A DNA stretch of 64,000 nt from Coffea arabica (GCF_036785885.1 NC_092312.1:22524001-22588000); one strand, 5' to 3'. Shown: positions 23,133 to 36,933, counted from the first letter of the stretch. Program-made: numbers and translations. Notes: generated from the sequence alone by a model not told the origin.

Positions 23133-24600
23133 TCCTCCTCTGATTGGTTAATTGGTGGTAGTCCTTCCAATTGTTTATAAAAAATAGTGATGTGGCCAGG
23201 TTTGATTGGTCAATTGTGATCAAATTTGTCCTTTTTTTTTCTTCCCCTACAGATTTATTTTTTTGGCTATACTCGGGTGAATTGTTTTGTTTTTTTTTGC
23301 TTTGTTAGATGTTAGTGCAGTATTTTTAAAATTTTTATTATCGGAAAAAACACCTTTTTCTTCTACAATTAATTGTTCATTGGTTATTTGGGTCTTTTTT
23401 TTTGGCATCCAGCGAATTATATTAAAAAAAATTGTTTTTAAAATCTCCTTATGTAATTTATTGTTCGTGTTTATTTAATAATGGTGAAAAGATCATATTT
23501 AATTGGTGATCTCTTGCAGTAAAACGTATTGAAAAAATGTTCCGTTTAATTGCCATTTTTAAAATTCCGTTTTTTCCCTTGCTGATGTAAGCAACAAAAT
23601 TGCTCTTTTTCTCTTTCGCGAAAATGCATCTATTTACCAATACTTTTCAGTTAATTGTTAATAGCTACTTAATAATGCCTTTCGTTTTTGCCATCAAATA
23701 GATAGTCTTTAATTAGCGATTTGTTGCTGTTGTTGGGAAAAAAACCTTTCTCCTAAAACAAAATGATTATCGATTTTTACAATTGATTATTAGCAATTAG
23801 TTATTGCCTAATTAGTGCCAGTATGTTGGGTTAACAAAATAGGTCCTTTTTCCTTTTGCTAGCGCCCATATTTACCTACTAATTTATCGCTGTTAATTGT
23901 TAGCAGTTGGTTAATTTTCGTTTCATTTATTCTATTGTCCAATAAAATTATGTTTACTTGTTGGTTTTTCCTTGTCATTTTATTTGTCATTGTTAATGGT
24001 TACTTAATTGGTTGTCCTGCCTTTTTACCTGTTATAAAAAAAAACCTCTTTATTAATCTTTTCCTGACAAAAAAACTTCTTCCGTATATTTGCCTGAAAA
24101 GTTGCACTTGCCCGTTGCTTGCATCGATTTTAGAATCTATTTTCTGCCTCGGCTATCACTTCCGATTACTTTCATTTGGTGGACAGTTGTATTTGATTGA
24201 CAAGTTAGGGCGTCTATTTTACAATATTACCCACCTTTGAATTTCAATCCGCTCTCTCTCTCTAATTGCGGTTCCTCTTTTTCTATTTCTTAATCAGGGT
24301 AATGTTTGTAAAAAAGCTATGCCGTCACTGTGGAGTCCTGTCAACAACCGCATTTCACCTTGCTCTCTTCAGGGAAAATCCGGTGCTTTACCTTTGCACA
24401 GTGGTTTTTAGCGTTGCCTGCCTTGCCCTAGCAGGACCTCGGCGGCTTACCATCATGATCGGTGGCCGATGTGCAGCTGCTGTGTCCTTTCTTCTAATCC
24501 TTTTCAGTTGTTCCTTCGGTCGACGCAAAAAAGGTGCCCCATCAACTTGCTTCTTCTCTTGCTCTCCCTTTTTCTAGACTTTCTCGCTGCTAATCTTCTT
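23133..24600 (+). other. T-rich 5' region of the Helitron
   Basis: After the solo LTR the sequence resumes the Helitron leader (gattggttaattggtggtagtcc, repeating the motif left of the LTR). It then runs T-rich with many short open frames but no recognisable domain. It may contain the promoter and untranslated leader of the transposase gene. Confidence 0.4.
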
Positions 24601-26860
24601 AATTTGTTTTAGCTTGCAAAGCTGCTGTTGCTGGTGTGTTGCTGGTGAGTGTCTAGCTCGGACCCCATTTGCTGTGTTTTTTCCCCAAAAATACTCAGCT
24701 TATTACCTTGTTATTTTTCTTCATTCATCCGCTCCATTCTTTTCTCGCGCATTGGTTTAATTTCCTGCATTTGTTTCGTCTTGCAGAGCTCCTCTTGCTG
24801 CTGTGTTGCTGGTAAATTTCTTCCTCCAACCTCATTTTACTTATTCCCTCCGCATTTGTTGTGTTTTTCTTTCCATAAATTAAAAGCTTATTCCCTTGCT
24901 ATTTTTCCTCCTTCACCCGCTTCTTTCTTTTCTCACTCACCTGTTTAATGATTGTTTAATGAACCAATCCAGTTTATTGAAACTAAGATACTCCTGGCAC
25001 AACTTGCATTGGACAACTACTGTTTCTGATGTACTTTTCGACGGGCTTGGAAGGAAATCTCATTCTAACTGATTTGGGTAACTTTTCTATATCAATAGTT
25101 ATGGTACAAAATCAAAGAGGGTTGCTGTATACACCAATCAATGACCTATAACAGTTTTTTCTGAGGCAATGGGTACAAGGTTCCCGACCAGGATGGGCAT
25201 GTAGATTCAGTAATGGATGTTGGGAGTCAGACAATTAAAGAATGATAGGATGGAGATAAAGGGCTTTGAGTTGCAGTGTTAGAGATGGGATAGTTTACCT
25301 ATATTTTCCTCCTCTTGTTCAGATTCATGTGCTCCTTTTTATGTATAACGGTATTTAGGTTAGACATCTTGCAGCACTGCTTCTAAGGAATGCCCCTTGA
25401 TTTTGTTTCCTCATTATATACTTGCGGTCTTCACTAGAAACTTCTCTTTCTGACTGCTCCCTCAGAACAACACTTATACCCCTACAAGAGTGCCAACTCC
25501 AGCTTCGCATTTGCACTCACAATGTTTTTGTTCTCTCTTTTGCCTGAGAAAAGAACATGTTTTATGATTGGTAGAATCAATTACGAAGTCAGGAAACTGC
25601 ACTGCATTAATTATTTGCATCTCATCAATTTCCCAGTCCATCAGGTACCTCAGAACAGCACTTATACCCCTACAAGAGTGCCAACTCCAACTTCACATTT
25701 GCACTCACAATGTTTTTGTTCTCTCTTTTGACTGAGAAAAGAGCATGTTTTATGATTGGTAGAATAAATTACGAAGTCAGGAAACTGCACTGCATTAATT
25801 ATTTGCATCTCATCGATTTCCCAGTCCATCAGGTACCTCGTAAACTTGGGTGTTTGATAACCCCATTAAGTACTTGACGAATTAAGTGCTTATGCTATTA
25901 AGTTTGTTTGGTAACAGAATTCTCCTATCTCTGAGTACATTGAGGGCCACTTAGCTTGTGTACAAAATTTAAAGTTAAAGTTTTATCACTTCATTTGTTT
26001 AATTTTTATAAACTTACACTTTCATGTACACACCTTACATACATATACACACACAGTTTCAAACATACACTTCTCTCTCTCTCTCTTTCGCTATTTCTCT
26101 CTCTCTCCCTCTCCCTCTCCTGCACAGAAATACATATTTTTCGCTAACGCACACTTAAAACATAATCTTTCTTGTACAAACACAAGAACTACATCTTTCT
26201 TTGCTCAAACATGGAGTATTGCACAAAACGCATTCTCTCTCACACATACACAAGCACACTTTCCATCTTAGTAGTTTATCAGTGTTAAAAGGTGATACTT
26301 AAAAGGTGGCCCATCAGCTTGCTTCTTCTCTTGCTCTCGCTTTTTCTAGACTTTCTCGTTGCTAATTTTCTCAAATTGTTTTAGCTTGCAAAGCTGCCAT
26401 TGCTGGTGTGTTGCTGGTGAGTGTCTAGCTCCAACCCCATTTGCTGTGTTTTTTTCCCAAAAAATACTCAGCTTATTACCTTGTTATTTTCCCTCATTCA
26501 TCCGCTCCTTTCTTTTCTCACGCATTGGTTTAATTTCCTGCATTTGTTTCATCTTACAGAGCTCCTCTTGCTGCTGTGTTGCTGGTAAGTTTCTTCCTCC
26601 AAGCTCATTTTGCTTATTCCCTCGGCATTTGTTGTGTTTTTCTTTCCAAAAATTAAAAGCTTATTCCCTTGCTATTTTTTCTCCTTCACCCGATTCTTTC
26701 TTTTCTCACGCATCTGTTTAATTTCCTGCGTTTGTTTCATCTTGTAGAGCTCATCTTGCTGCTGTGTTTCTGGTAAGTGTCTTGCTCCAAACTCATATTA
26801 CTTATTCTCTCTACCATTGTTGACGTTTTCCCACGAAAAAAATAGCTTATTACCTTGTTA
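24530..26860 (+). repeat. Duplicated intron/micro-exon units in the Helitron leader
   Basis: A block of about 420 bases (24530-24950) recurs at about 26300-26720, with a further partial unit to 26860. Each block holds 25- or 32-base segments centred on ttgctg(g/c)tgtgttgctg, bounded by AG upstream and GTGAGT, GTAAGT or GTAAAT downstream: 24613-24644, 24787-24811, 26385-26416, 26560-26584 and 26748-26772. They look like repeated micro-exons with T-rich introns of about 140-165 bases. No long frame runs through them, so they may be leader exons. Confidence 0.6.
25465..25837 (+). repeat. Tandem duplication of about 187 bp
   Basis: Two near-identical copies, roughly 25465-25648 and 25650-25837, each run from cagaacaacacttataccc to cagtccatcaggtacct. 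They lie between the two micro-exon blocks. A pyrimidine-rich (CT)n stretch follows at about 26071-26119. Confidence 0.75.
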
Positions 26861-27441
26861 TTTAACCCATTAAGTTCTTTAATTACTCTCCATCCTATTA
26901 ATGCGAGTTATTTTCTCTTGTTCTCTTTCTTCTCTTTTTTAGCTCTTGTCTGCTCGATTTTATTGTGGTGTCGTTGCTCTTCTTTGCTTCTGCCCTGTCC
27001 AGTTTCTGTAGCCAGACAGGTTGGTGCTTCTGCTTCTTCCCTGTTCCCTCTTTCTTTTATATCTTGCACTTTAAATTCCATCCCCATTTCTTGTATTCTC
27101 TACTATGCCGTTGGTTGCACCTTGTTTGCATCTCGCTTCTTTAACTTCTGAATTGCCGGGACTTAGTTACTTCTTCCCAGGACTTTTGAATGACTATTTA
27201 CCCTAACAAGGAGTTATTCATCTCCTGTTCTTGTACTATTACATTTAATGAATAAAACTTACATGCATCCTTGCATTGCATACTCAGCTGCCCTTGGTTA
27301 CTTACTTTATGCATCTATTTCATTTTTTCTGATTTTTGTTGCTATTAAATTTTGTATCTTTCTGCTCATTACTTGCTCAATAACTATAGCTTGGTATTTT
27401 ACAAGCCCTTTGCTATTGTACGCTCTAGACAATTAAAGTGA

Positions 27442-30400
27442 ATGGGTAGAAGTTCTACTCGCCGCAAAAGGTATGCAGAAATGCCAGACATAGAGAAAAA
27501 TGACCTTCTACGTCGTCGAAGAGAAGCTAGGGCCGTCAAGAAGAAAGAAAAGAGTTTTCCCTCGCGTATTCGCAAGGTTCCACTTGGTTATGTGGAAACA
27601 GGTGTTTCTTTCCCTGAAACACTTGCTGTCCCATGCGATAGTGGAAACCAACCTCTTATGCATGGCCAAATGTTAGAAACAGGGGGTTTTAAGGACGGCC
27701 ATGATAGCACCGATGTTATTGCTGAAGCGTTACAGTACATGTCATCTCATGAATCTGCTTCCGGTTGTCTCCATGGTCATTCTACTTCCCCTACTAGGGA
27801 AATGCATTCTTCACCAGCAACGGGTATACTAGGAGGTACTGTTAGTGTTACCAATTCCTGACCTTTTCTTCATGTCCATTTCCTCCTTTAGAGATCGTCT
27901 TTGCTCTCTTCTCCACGGATTGACCCTTCCGTGTTGTTGTTCTGTACGAGTAAAAAAATAAAGCTTATTTTCCGCCCTGCAGAACATCCGCTCGCTGGTA
28001 CGCCTAATCTTAGGAGCTGTCCACCTACACCCCTCCATGGGAAAAGGAAAATCTTAGGCTCTCATTCTCTTACTACTACGCCTGAACTTCATCTATTTAA
28101 CAAAAAGAATAGGCGCTCTGCCTCTGTATCAGTTATTGATGACCTAACAGATTCTCTGAAAACTCCTTACTGTGACAAAGAGCTCTTGCCTATGAACACT
28201 CTTTTTGAAAATGTAGTTCAGTATTGTCCTTTTACTGGATTTTCCATGAATTCTGATAAACTTTCTTCCCCTCTTCGTGAGTGCCAGAGTTCTGGAAAAA
28301 AAACTGCTTACTCTGAACCTCTTGTGTTACCTCACCAAACAAGCAGCTTTCCTCTTCTGTATGCCGGAGCCAGGCACCGCTTTTGCACTGACAAACAAGT
28401 CTTACCTGATAATGAGCTTTTTGAAAATATTGTTAAGTTCTCTCCTTTGCCTGATTCTTACAATGACTTTGAAAGAAATCAGTCTGCTTTAAATGATGTC
28501 CATAGAGAATTATATCTGCAAAATGAAACACCTATCTCTGAGAAACACTCTTCTGCACCAGCTTCTACTTCTCAAGGTATATATTCTATTGCCTTTTTCC
28601 GTGTGATTGTCGATACTTCTACGGCTGCCCTGTCCGCTTAGATCCTCTACAAAAACATTGTATTTGTCAGTTCTATTTGGATGGGCCTTTCATAGTTTCC
28701 TCGCTTTGCTGACTGTCCGCGGTCAAATGCTTCTGCATTTTTTTATTTAGCTTATTTCTTTGTATAGTTACAGAAATCCCTTCTGTTCGAGCTAGAACGT
28801 CTAACAAGTCTGCCAAAAAAACCCGTGTTCAAGGGAAAAAGGGTCACCATCGTAGTTCTTCTGCCCTTCTATCTAAAGATCAGCCTTCTGGTCAAAATCA
28901 TGGTTCTCATGGACGTGTCAGGAAGCAGGCTCCCGGTTGGCTTTTTAATTCTTCTTCACTTTGTATATCTCGCCAGCTTATGTTATTAATTGGATTAATA
29001 AAGTTCCGTTCTCACCTATAGTTTGGAATTAAATGCAGCTAGACCTCGCAGAGGTCGTCAACAGGGTCTTTTCCAGCTTGATGAGATCCCTCATGAAGCC
29101 ACTACCCTTCCAAATGTTCCTAATTGTGAACACTGTGGAGCTAAAACGTTCTATTTGGAACCTCCTAGCTTTTGTTGTTCTGGCGGAGAGATCTCTTTAG
29201 TTATTCCAGCAATGCCTTATGATCTTAAGCGCTTGTTTATTGGAAATGATGAAGAAAGCACTCACTTTAGAAACAATGTTCGAACCTACAATAATAACCT
29301 GGGATTTACGTCCTTTGCTGCAAGATATGACCCAGAATTGACCAAAAATACGAAAGGTGTTTATACTTTTCGTATTCAAGGCCAAGTCTATCACTTCCTC
29401 AACGGTTTGACGCAGTCAACCGACAAACCATCTGGAATTCAATTCTACTTCTTTGACACTGATGAGGAATTAGCAAAGAGAACTGGAAACTCTGAAAAGT
29501 TGCGCGAAGGCACTTTAAAATTGCTTATGCGCATACTTTTGAACAATCCTTACGCCAAATTCTTTAAAAGTCTCAGGGATATACCAAACCTTGATAGCTA
29601 TAGGATCGTTCTTAACTGTTACCCTGGTTTAGACCAGCGCGTCTATAACCTGCCATCTACCTCGCAAGTTGCTGCTATATGGACTGAAGATGAAAATGAA
29701 ACTGTAGACAGGAGTGCTCATATTCAGGTTTACACTCACTCGCATACCAGCCATAGAATTAATCATTGCTATGGCTGTTATGACCCTTTACAGTATCCTA
29801 TTCTTTTTCCTCGAGGTGAATGTGGATGGCACCATGGTATTAAGAGACTATATAAGAGGAAAAGAAATGTGGACTGCTGTGAAGGCGATTCTAATGTTGA
29901 CCCTTCTTCTGTTAGCGACCCTTCACACTTAATAGACTTAGAGCGCAGAGGCAAGTAAATCACTTACTGAATCTACGCTATTAAATATTCACCTTATAGC
30001 ATTTTCTTCATCGAGAAAATATTTCTGTCTTATATAGCTGTTGATCGAGGGAAGCGCGAGGGAGACACGGTGTCAGCTAGAGAGTATTATTGCTACAGAT
30101 TTCAAATAAGAGATGATGATGAATCAATGTTATTGCACTGCCTTAGGCTTCTACAACAATTTTCTGTTGATTCTTATGTGAAGATAGAGACTTCAAGGTT
30201 GGACTTCCATAGGCATCAACAAAATGTGATAAGATCGGAGATCCTCCAAGGTGTCTTGGACAGTGTTTCTATAGGGCAGTCCGAGGGGTCTAAAGTCGGT
30301 CGGAAGATTGTTCTCCCATCCTCTTTTATAGGTGGTCCGAGAGACATGAGACGCCGGTATCTTGATGCAATGGCGCTCGTTCAGAAATATGGTAAACCTG

Positions 30401-33400
30401 ATCTTTTCCTTACCATGACCTGCAATCCAGCATGGAAAGAAATTCAGGACAATCTAAAGTATCATGAAAAGCCACAGGATAGACCAGATCTTCTAGCCAG
30501 GGTTTTTAGAGCTAAATTTGAGATGCTCAAATCTGAAATTTTGAATAAACAGATTTTTGGTGAGGTCGCAGCATGTGTCCATGTTATTGAGTTTCAAAAG
30601 CGCGGATTTCCTCATGCTCATTTACTCCTGATCTTAAAACCTCAGTCCAAGCTGCTTAATCCAGAATCATATGATAGGGTGGTGTGTGCGGAGTTGCCCG
30701 ATCGTGCTCGCTACCCTCACTTATACAATCTTGTTGTCAAACATATGATCCACGGCCCCTGTGGAACTATGGATAAAACTTGTCCTTGTATGAGAGACGG
30801 TACCTGCAAAAGCCACTATCCTAAAGATTTCTGTCCGCATACAATTCATGCTGAAGATGGTTATCCACATTATAGAAGAAGGGACGATGGCAGAAAAATA
30901 AGGGTCCGAAGGTTTACTCTCGATAATAGGTGGGTTGTCCCTTACAACCCATACCTCCTTGCTTTGTTTGATTGCCATATAAACGTCGAGATCTGTTCTA
31001 CTATAAAACTGGTGAAATACTTGTACAAGTATGTGTTTAAAGGTCATGATCAGGCCTCCTTTAAGATTGTGACTGATGGCGGTCCTCCTGATATTGATGA
31101 AATTAATGAGTTTCAAAAGGGCAGATATATTTCGGCTCCCGAAGCTTTTTGGCGTATCTATGAATTCCATCTAAATGAGATGACTCCATCTGTTTATACA
31201 CTCCAAGTTCATCTTCCGAATCAGCAGTTCGTTTCCTTTGATAAAAACTCAGATCTCTTGCTGTTATTAGCCAAGGCTGATTTTTCGAAAACTATGTTAA
31301 CTGAGTTTTTCAAAATGAATGCAACAAATGCAGTCGCTGAAAATCTTAAATGCTTCTATAGAGATTTCCCTCAGCATTTCGTTTGGACTCCGAAGTACAA
31401 ACACTGGACAGAAAGGAAACGTCGAAAAGTGATAGGTAGACTTGTCAGTGTTAGTCCAACTGAGGGAGAGCGGTATTATCTGCGCCTTCTCTTAACTCAT
31501 GTTCTTGGGCCAACCTCGTTTGATGACCTCTTAACTGTGAACGGCAAAAAAATGAACTCGTTTAGAGACGCTGCTTTTGCACTTGGTCTATTACATTCTG
31601 ATTCGTATATAGAAGAGACACTTGAAGAAGCTGTTGCTTTCCAGATGCCATCTTCGCTCAGGCTTTTATTTGCCACTCTTCTGGTATATTGTTCTCCAAC
31701 TAATCCAAAAGTGTTATGGGACAAGTTCGAACCAGATTTCTCTAGAGATTATGAAAGACAGCAGCAATACCATCCATGCTCTCCCGAAGAAATTAGGGGC
31801 CTTGTTCTGACTGACATTAACAGATTGCTTGGGCAGATGGGTAAAAATCTTACTGACTACCAATTGGTACCACGCGAACTCATGAGTACATATACAACGT
31901 GCTTGACAAAGGAAGTTGAGTACGAGAGAAACATCAGCATACTGCCGGAGGATATATTATTGGCTTCCAAATTAAATTCTGAGCAGAAATATGCTTATGA
32001 TTTAATCTTGGAAGCATGTTTCTCTTCTCGTGGCCATTCTTTCTTTATTGATGGCCCGGGGGGTACCGGTAAGACATTTTTGTACCGGTCACTACTCGCT
32101 ACTCTGAGATCACAGGGTCATATCGCCATCGCTGTGGCGACATCTGGAATTGCAGCTTCTATCCTACCTGGAGGAAGAACTGCACATTCAAGATTTAAAA
32201 TACTCCTTGATTTTTCAAAGAGTAAAACTTGCCAACTTAGCAAGCAGGGTAGCGCTGCAAAGCTGTTGTCTGAATCCAAATTGATCCTGTGGGATGAGGC
32301 TTCAATGGCCAGACGAGAAACTATTGAAGCATTTAATGATTTATTGAGCGATATTATGGAATCTAGCCTGCCTTTCGGAGGCAAGGTTGTCGTTTTTGGT
32401 GGAGATTTTCGACAAACACTGCCTGTAATTGAGCAGTCAACAAAAGAAGTCCTTTTGCAGTCATGCTTACTTAATTCTCCTATATGGCCTGAACTTCATA
32501 AGTTGAAGCTGTCGGAAAACATGCGAGCTATATTAGATCCTCAGTTTTCAGAATTCTTGTTGAGTGTGGGCGAGGGAAAGGAACCTGTTGACCTGAATAG
32601 CGAAATAACTCTCCCCACAGATTTAGTCATTCCTTATTATGATAAAGAATAGTCCCTGAACAGGTTAGATAATACACTTTTAAGCTATCTTAGCTGCCTA
32701 CCTTATACCTTTATAGTTTCTAACTTAGTTCTTCTATTAACAGGTTAATAAGTTATGTTTTCCCAGATTTAACTCTCTATTCTCGGGATCCTTATAGTAT
32801 GATCTGTAGGTGTATTCTTACTCCTAAAAACAGTTCAGTTGATGAGCTAAATGATATCCTAATTAGGAGGTTCCCTGGAAAGCTCTATACCTACACTAGC
32901 ACGGACAGAACTGTTGACCAGCGTCACCAGGGTGATTATGAGGATTTTCTTAAATCTCAAAATCCAAAAGGCCTTCCTCCTCACAAGTTAATGCTAAAGG
33001 AAAACTGTCCAATTATATTGATGAGGAATCTTAATCCTCTAGAAGGCCTCTGTAATGGTACTAGACTCATATGTAGAGAGCTTGGCCATCACACTATTTC
33101 TGCTGAGATTGTTTTTGGCCAACATCAAGGCAAGATTATCCTGATTCCAAAAATGCCTCTACAAACTCCTGATAATGAGAGGAATGGCGTTGCCTTCGTA
33201 AGAACACAGTTTCCAGTCCGCCTTTGCTTTGCATTGACCATCAACAAGTCCCAAGGACAAACTCTCGACTATGTTGGCATTTATTTACGTGAACCTATTT
33301 TTTCTCATGGTCAACTCTATGTAGCTCTGTCCAGAGCCAGAACCTCATCTGCACTCAAAATTCTCATTGTTCCGGGGACCTTTGAGGGTACAAAAATAGA

Positions 33401-33449
33401 CTGCAAAACTAGAAATGTTGTATTCAATGAAGTTTTCCAGTTCAGTTAA
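27442..33449 (+). CDS. Helitron RepHel transposase, six exons, one in-frame stop
   Basis: Exons 27442-27835, 27983-28576, 28768-28935, 29039-29950, 30038-32663 and 32744-33449 join in frame to 1,800 codons. The N-terminus is basic ([22 protein letters not shown]). A C-x2-C pair (CEHCG) opens the Helitron_like_N region. The rolling-circle nuclease follows: PHAHLL (HUH, near residue 882) and [10 protein letters not shown] (Y2, near 1017). Then comes a Pif1-type helicase with GPGGTGKT (near 1360), [30 protein letters not shown] and YVALSRA. Intron 4 appears to use a GC donor (AGAG/GCAAGT). One TAG at 32650-32652 interrupts the frame between the helicase halves (DKE[17 protein letters not shown]); no splice site avoids it. 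Full activity is therefore doubtful although all motifs survive. Confidence 0.85.
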
Positions 33450-33578
33450 ATGTATATCTATCTTACATTCAGGTATATCTAGATAACCCCATCCCTTAGC
33501 TTACTTGTTCATGCGATTTCATCCATATCCAACTTTCCAGATTACAAATCTTTTGCCTTCTTTTTTTTTTTTGGCAGA

Positions 33579-35885
33579 ATGGCTGGCGTACTACCAATCA
33601 GAAATATCACTCCTAACATGAAAAATTGGTGTTGTCTTGTAACTATTCAAGAAAAGCAACAAGTTACTGATTCAATGGGGACACCAACCAAGAAACAAAA
33701 AATGATCTTCTATGACTCGGAGGTATTGTTTTAGAACACCTTTTCCAGACATAGCACTTCTTCGATCTTGCACTCACTTTAATGAACTCTTTCAATTAAT
33801 CTTCTTAACAGGGTTCTAGAGTAGAAGGCATCATTTTCAATGCTGACATTCCTAAGATGAGCCCTATTCTTCAAGTTTACAAAAAGCACAGGATCTCAAA
33901 TGCTGATGTCAGAAATATTCCAGAAAAATTTCAGACATCTGGCTTGACTATGCAATGGGTGATAACTGCTAGGACTGTTATTGAAGAAGTTAGCAGAGAA
34001 GAGGACATCATGCCTGTTAAATTTTCCTTCACAGAGTTTGCAGATTTAGCTCAATATATGGATGACAAAAGCAAATCTGTGGGTAAGTTTTAGCTACCTT
34101 TGAAGTGCAAGTTCGGCCTAATCAAACTTATCCTTACTTTTCTGAGGTGCCTTTGATGTCTCATAGATGTTCTCGGAGTTGTAATTAGTTCGTTGGACAA
34201 GAAAACGATAAGTAAGAGCACCAAACAGTCATGTGTTCAAAAATTTGTCCTCCTTAATGAAGAGTAAGCGTCATCTTTTTATAATCCTATCACTCCTTTT
34301 TACTAGATCTAGCTTGCTATTTTTGTCATCCTCTTTGTTTCTTTGAATGCTGACTTATGTATCAATGTCAATACTAGGTCTCAAACAGTGATGCTATCTT
34401 TGTGGGATAACTTCTTGAACAATGAAGGACAGATTTTATTGAATAACATTCAGACCTATCCTGTTGTTATCGGCCGAAGATTGAAAGTTAACAACTATAA
34501 TGGTTCGGTGAAATGCTGCCCTTCTGTGTGATAACATTTATTTACTTATTAAAATGCTTGCAAATCATCCCTGAAATCTTTTGCTGTCTATTTATCTTCT
34601 AGGAGTTTCGCTGTCTACCTGGTTCGATTCTGCAGTCCTTGTTGACCCGCCCATACAGGAAGCAAGGGAGTTGAAAAATTGGTTCAGTGCCTTTTCCTTT
34701 GCTTCTTTCATAAACATACAATATACCCTGTTCTCATTTCGTTTTCCTTATTCTCTTATTTCATCGTTCTTTCTGTAGGGCAATGAGAAATACTAAGTTA
34801 ATTGCGCAGCTCATTGAAACAAAGGCTTACATTAAATACAATCCTGAGCTCTTTCTGAAAGCTGACCAGAAGACTACTTTAATTTGTAATGTTTCTCTGT
34901 CGCAGAAGGTGCTGAGACTCTCTTGCTATTTATCCACTTTTCTTAAAATTCCTCATGCATATTTAGCTTTTGATCTCATTCCTCGTTACCTTTTAGACTG
35001 CACTGGTCAAGGCAAATATCTCTTTTGAAGACATTTTCCAGAAATATTGGTATATGAGCTGTGGAAAATGTAACCGTGCTACTGCAGCAGACTATGGCAT
35101 TGAGTTTACCTGCAATTCATGCAAAGAAAAGAGCCCTGCTGTGCCCAGGTGCTATATTATTAAATCATCAGCATTAAAATTACTTGTAAATTGTACATGA
35201 TTACGCCATGCTTAAATCGGTTACCTAATGCACTATATGTTTACTTTTCAGATGCCGATTCGACATTGATTTAAGTGATGGCAGTGGAGTTATACCAGCC
35301 TCCATCTTTGGAGACCTGGCAGAGAAACTTCTCACATTCACCGCACTTGAAGCAATGGATCATTTTAACCAGGTAATTTTAAATTCCTATCATTGTTAAT
35401 GAAACCAGCATTCTATTCCCAATTCTCATTCTTTTTTTGCGTTGCCTGTAGAATCGCGAACTTCCTCTTGAGTTTGTTCACAGTAGCCTGAAAACAAAGA
35501 CATTTCTGCTTCATATTAAACCAGTCCAAGCTCAATTAGCGGATGCTAGGCAGCGTTATACCGTTTTGCATTATTCTGAACTTGGACAAGAGATTGATTC
35601 TGCTCAGTTAATTGGCCAACCAGATGCTTTGCCTATCTCAGCTGAACACAGAGCTCAGACTGCTCAGCTGCTGACTCCAGGTTGGCCACCATAGCTAAAA
35701 TTTTATCAAATAGCTTCATATCTTACCAGCATATTTAGCCAATCTTTATTCTTGTAGGGGAGAGTAGCTCTGGTTCAAAGACTCGCCTCCGCCTTGCTGA
35801 TAAGTTTGATGAAGCAGAAACTACTGCCATTGATGACTTTGCAACTGCTACTGACAATTGCAGCAAAAGGACAAAATTAGGCTGA
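33579..35885 (+). CDS. RPA1-like single-strand DNA-binding protein of the Helitron
   Basis: Ten exons (33579-33722, 33812-34082, 34167-34263, 34378-34502, 34603-34681, 34779-34908, 34997-35148, 35252-35372, 35452-35680, 35758-35885) join in frame to 491 residues with GT-AG introns throughout. The order follows RPA70: an N-terminal OB fold (DBD-A like), a second OB fold with the GVSLSTWFDSAV segment (DBD-B), and a zinc-ribbon OB fold (DBD-C) with Cys304, 307, 321 and 324. The regulatory N-terminal DBD-F of host RPA70 is missing, which explains the short length. RPA-like genes are a known companion of RepHel in plant Helitrons and presumably coat single strands during rolling-circle transfer. 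It starts 130 bases after the transposase stop. No break was found. Confidence 0.85.
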
Positions 35886-36576
35886 AACACCTTTATCCCC
35901 TTTTGGCTGCTGGAAATTGGATATTTTTTGCCCATTTCATCTGCACTTCTATATGCAAAACAGATATAACTATAAACCTTTTGTCTTCTGTAAATGGTAA
36001 TCTATTAAACAACTTTTGCATCATCATTTAACATTGATGATTGCTTTTGTATCAGTGTTCGTGCCAGCCGTCCAAAGATGAACTGCAATCTTCAATCCTG
36101 AATAGCGGGGAGATTTTTGCAGAAATCTTTGGATTCCTTGCAAGAAACTTACTTTGTGCATCCTGTCAACTTTAAGATTTATATAATTTGAAGTGCTTTT
36201 CTATTCCTTTTCCCTTTTTTTATGCAAATATTCCATCGATTCTTTAAGCCTCCAGTTATGTATATACAGTTCCTTTGTTATTGCACCTGCCAGCTTCTTG
36301 GCTACATACACGTTATACATGCAAGTCCTATTGCTCCTATGTGTATTGATTCCTTGACTGCATATATGACAGACATGACAAACATATGTCTATTTATGAG
36401 TTCCCTTCAACCAATTAAACAGTGCAAGCCGAGGTGGATGTTAACTATATATTGTGGCCTTTTCATGCTGAATGGTCTTTTCATGTGTTGAATGGTCCCC
36501 TGCCTAATAAATACCATTGAATGGTCTTTTTTATTAATTGTTCTTTACCATCCTCTACTGCAATCAATAAATTTCT

Positions 36577-36762
36577 TCACTTATGATGGAAAACAGGTCT
36601 GCGCTCGGCATTAAAAACACCAGCAAAGGTGTTTGTCTGTGCTTTTAAATCTTCATAAACTGAAGCTGCCTTGCATTCGCATACTTTCTTCAATTGATGC
36701 CTTCTTTTTCTCCACTTCTTGAACCTTTCTTCTATTAGTTCAATGTCAGAAACAAGCTGCAC
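36577..36762 (-). other. Exon-like antisense frame in the Helitron, unknown product
   Basis: On the strand opposite the Helitron genes a 61-codon frame reads VSDIELIEERFKKWRKRR and continues QLKKVCECKAASVYEDLKAQ. It is highly charged and predicted helical, preceded by a good acceptor (tgctgttgtgcag at about 36755-36767) and ended by a stop. That composition is unusual for random AT-rich DNA. It could be an exon of a captured host gene. I do not recognise the family. Confidence 0.3.
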
Positions 36763-36933
36763 AACAGCACCAGACCTTCATCTCGCTAATAACAATTTAA
36801 CAGCTTGTTGTTTTCTTCTCAAATGCATCCATAGAGGACAGGTTCAACCTTTCTTTATGCACATCTAAATGATCTAATTTAAATGTTTACAGCAGACTTT
36901 ATCAACGTTATTTATATTCTTCTTGTTATCCAG

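Noticed and set aside
24266-24948. Frames of about 100 codons with hydrophobic runs in the Helitron leader
   Set aside because: They arise from T-rich introns, change frame between the duplicated blocks and have no recognised domain.
24530-26860. CRISPR-like repeat array
   Set aside because: The units are 170-190 bases apart, T-rich and bounded by splice signals in a plant genome; no cas genes are present.
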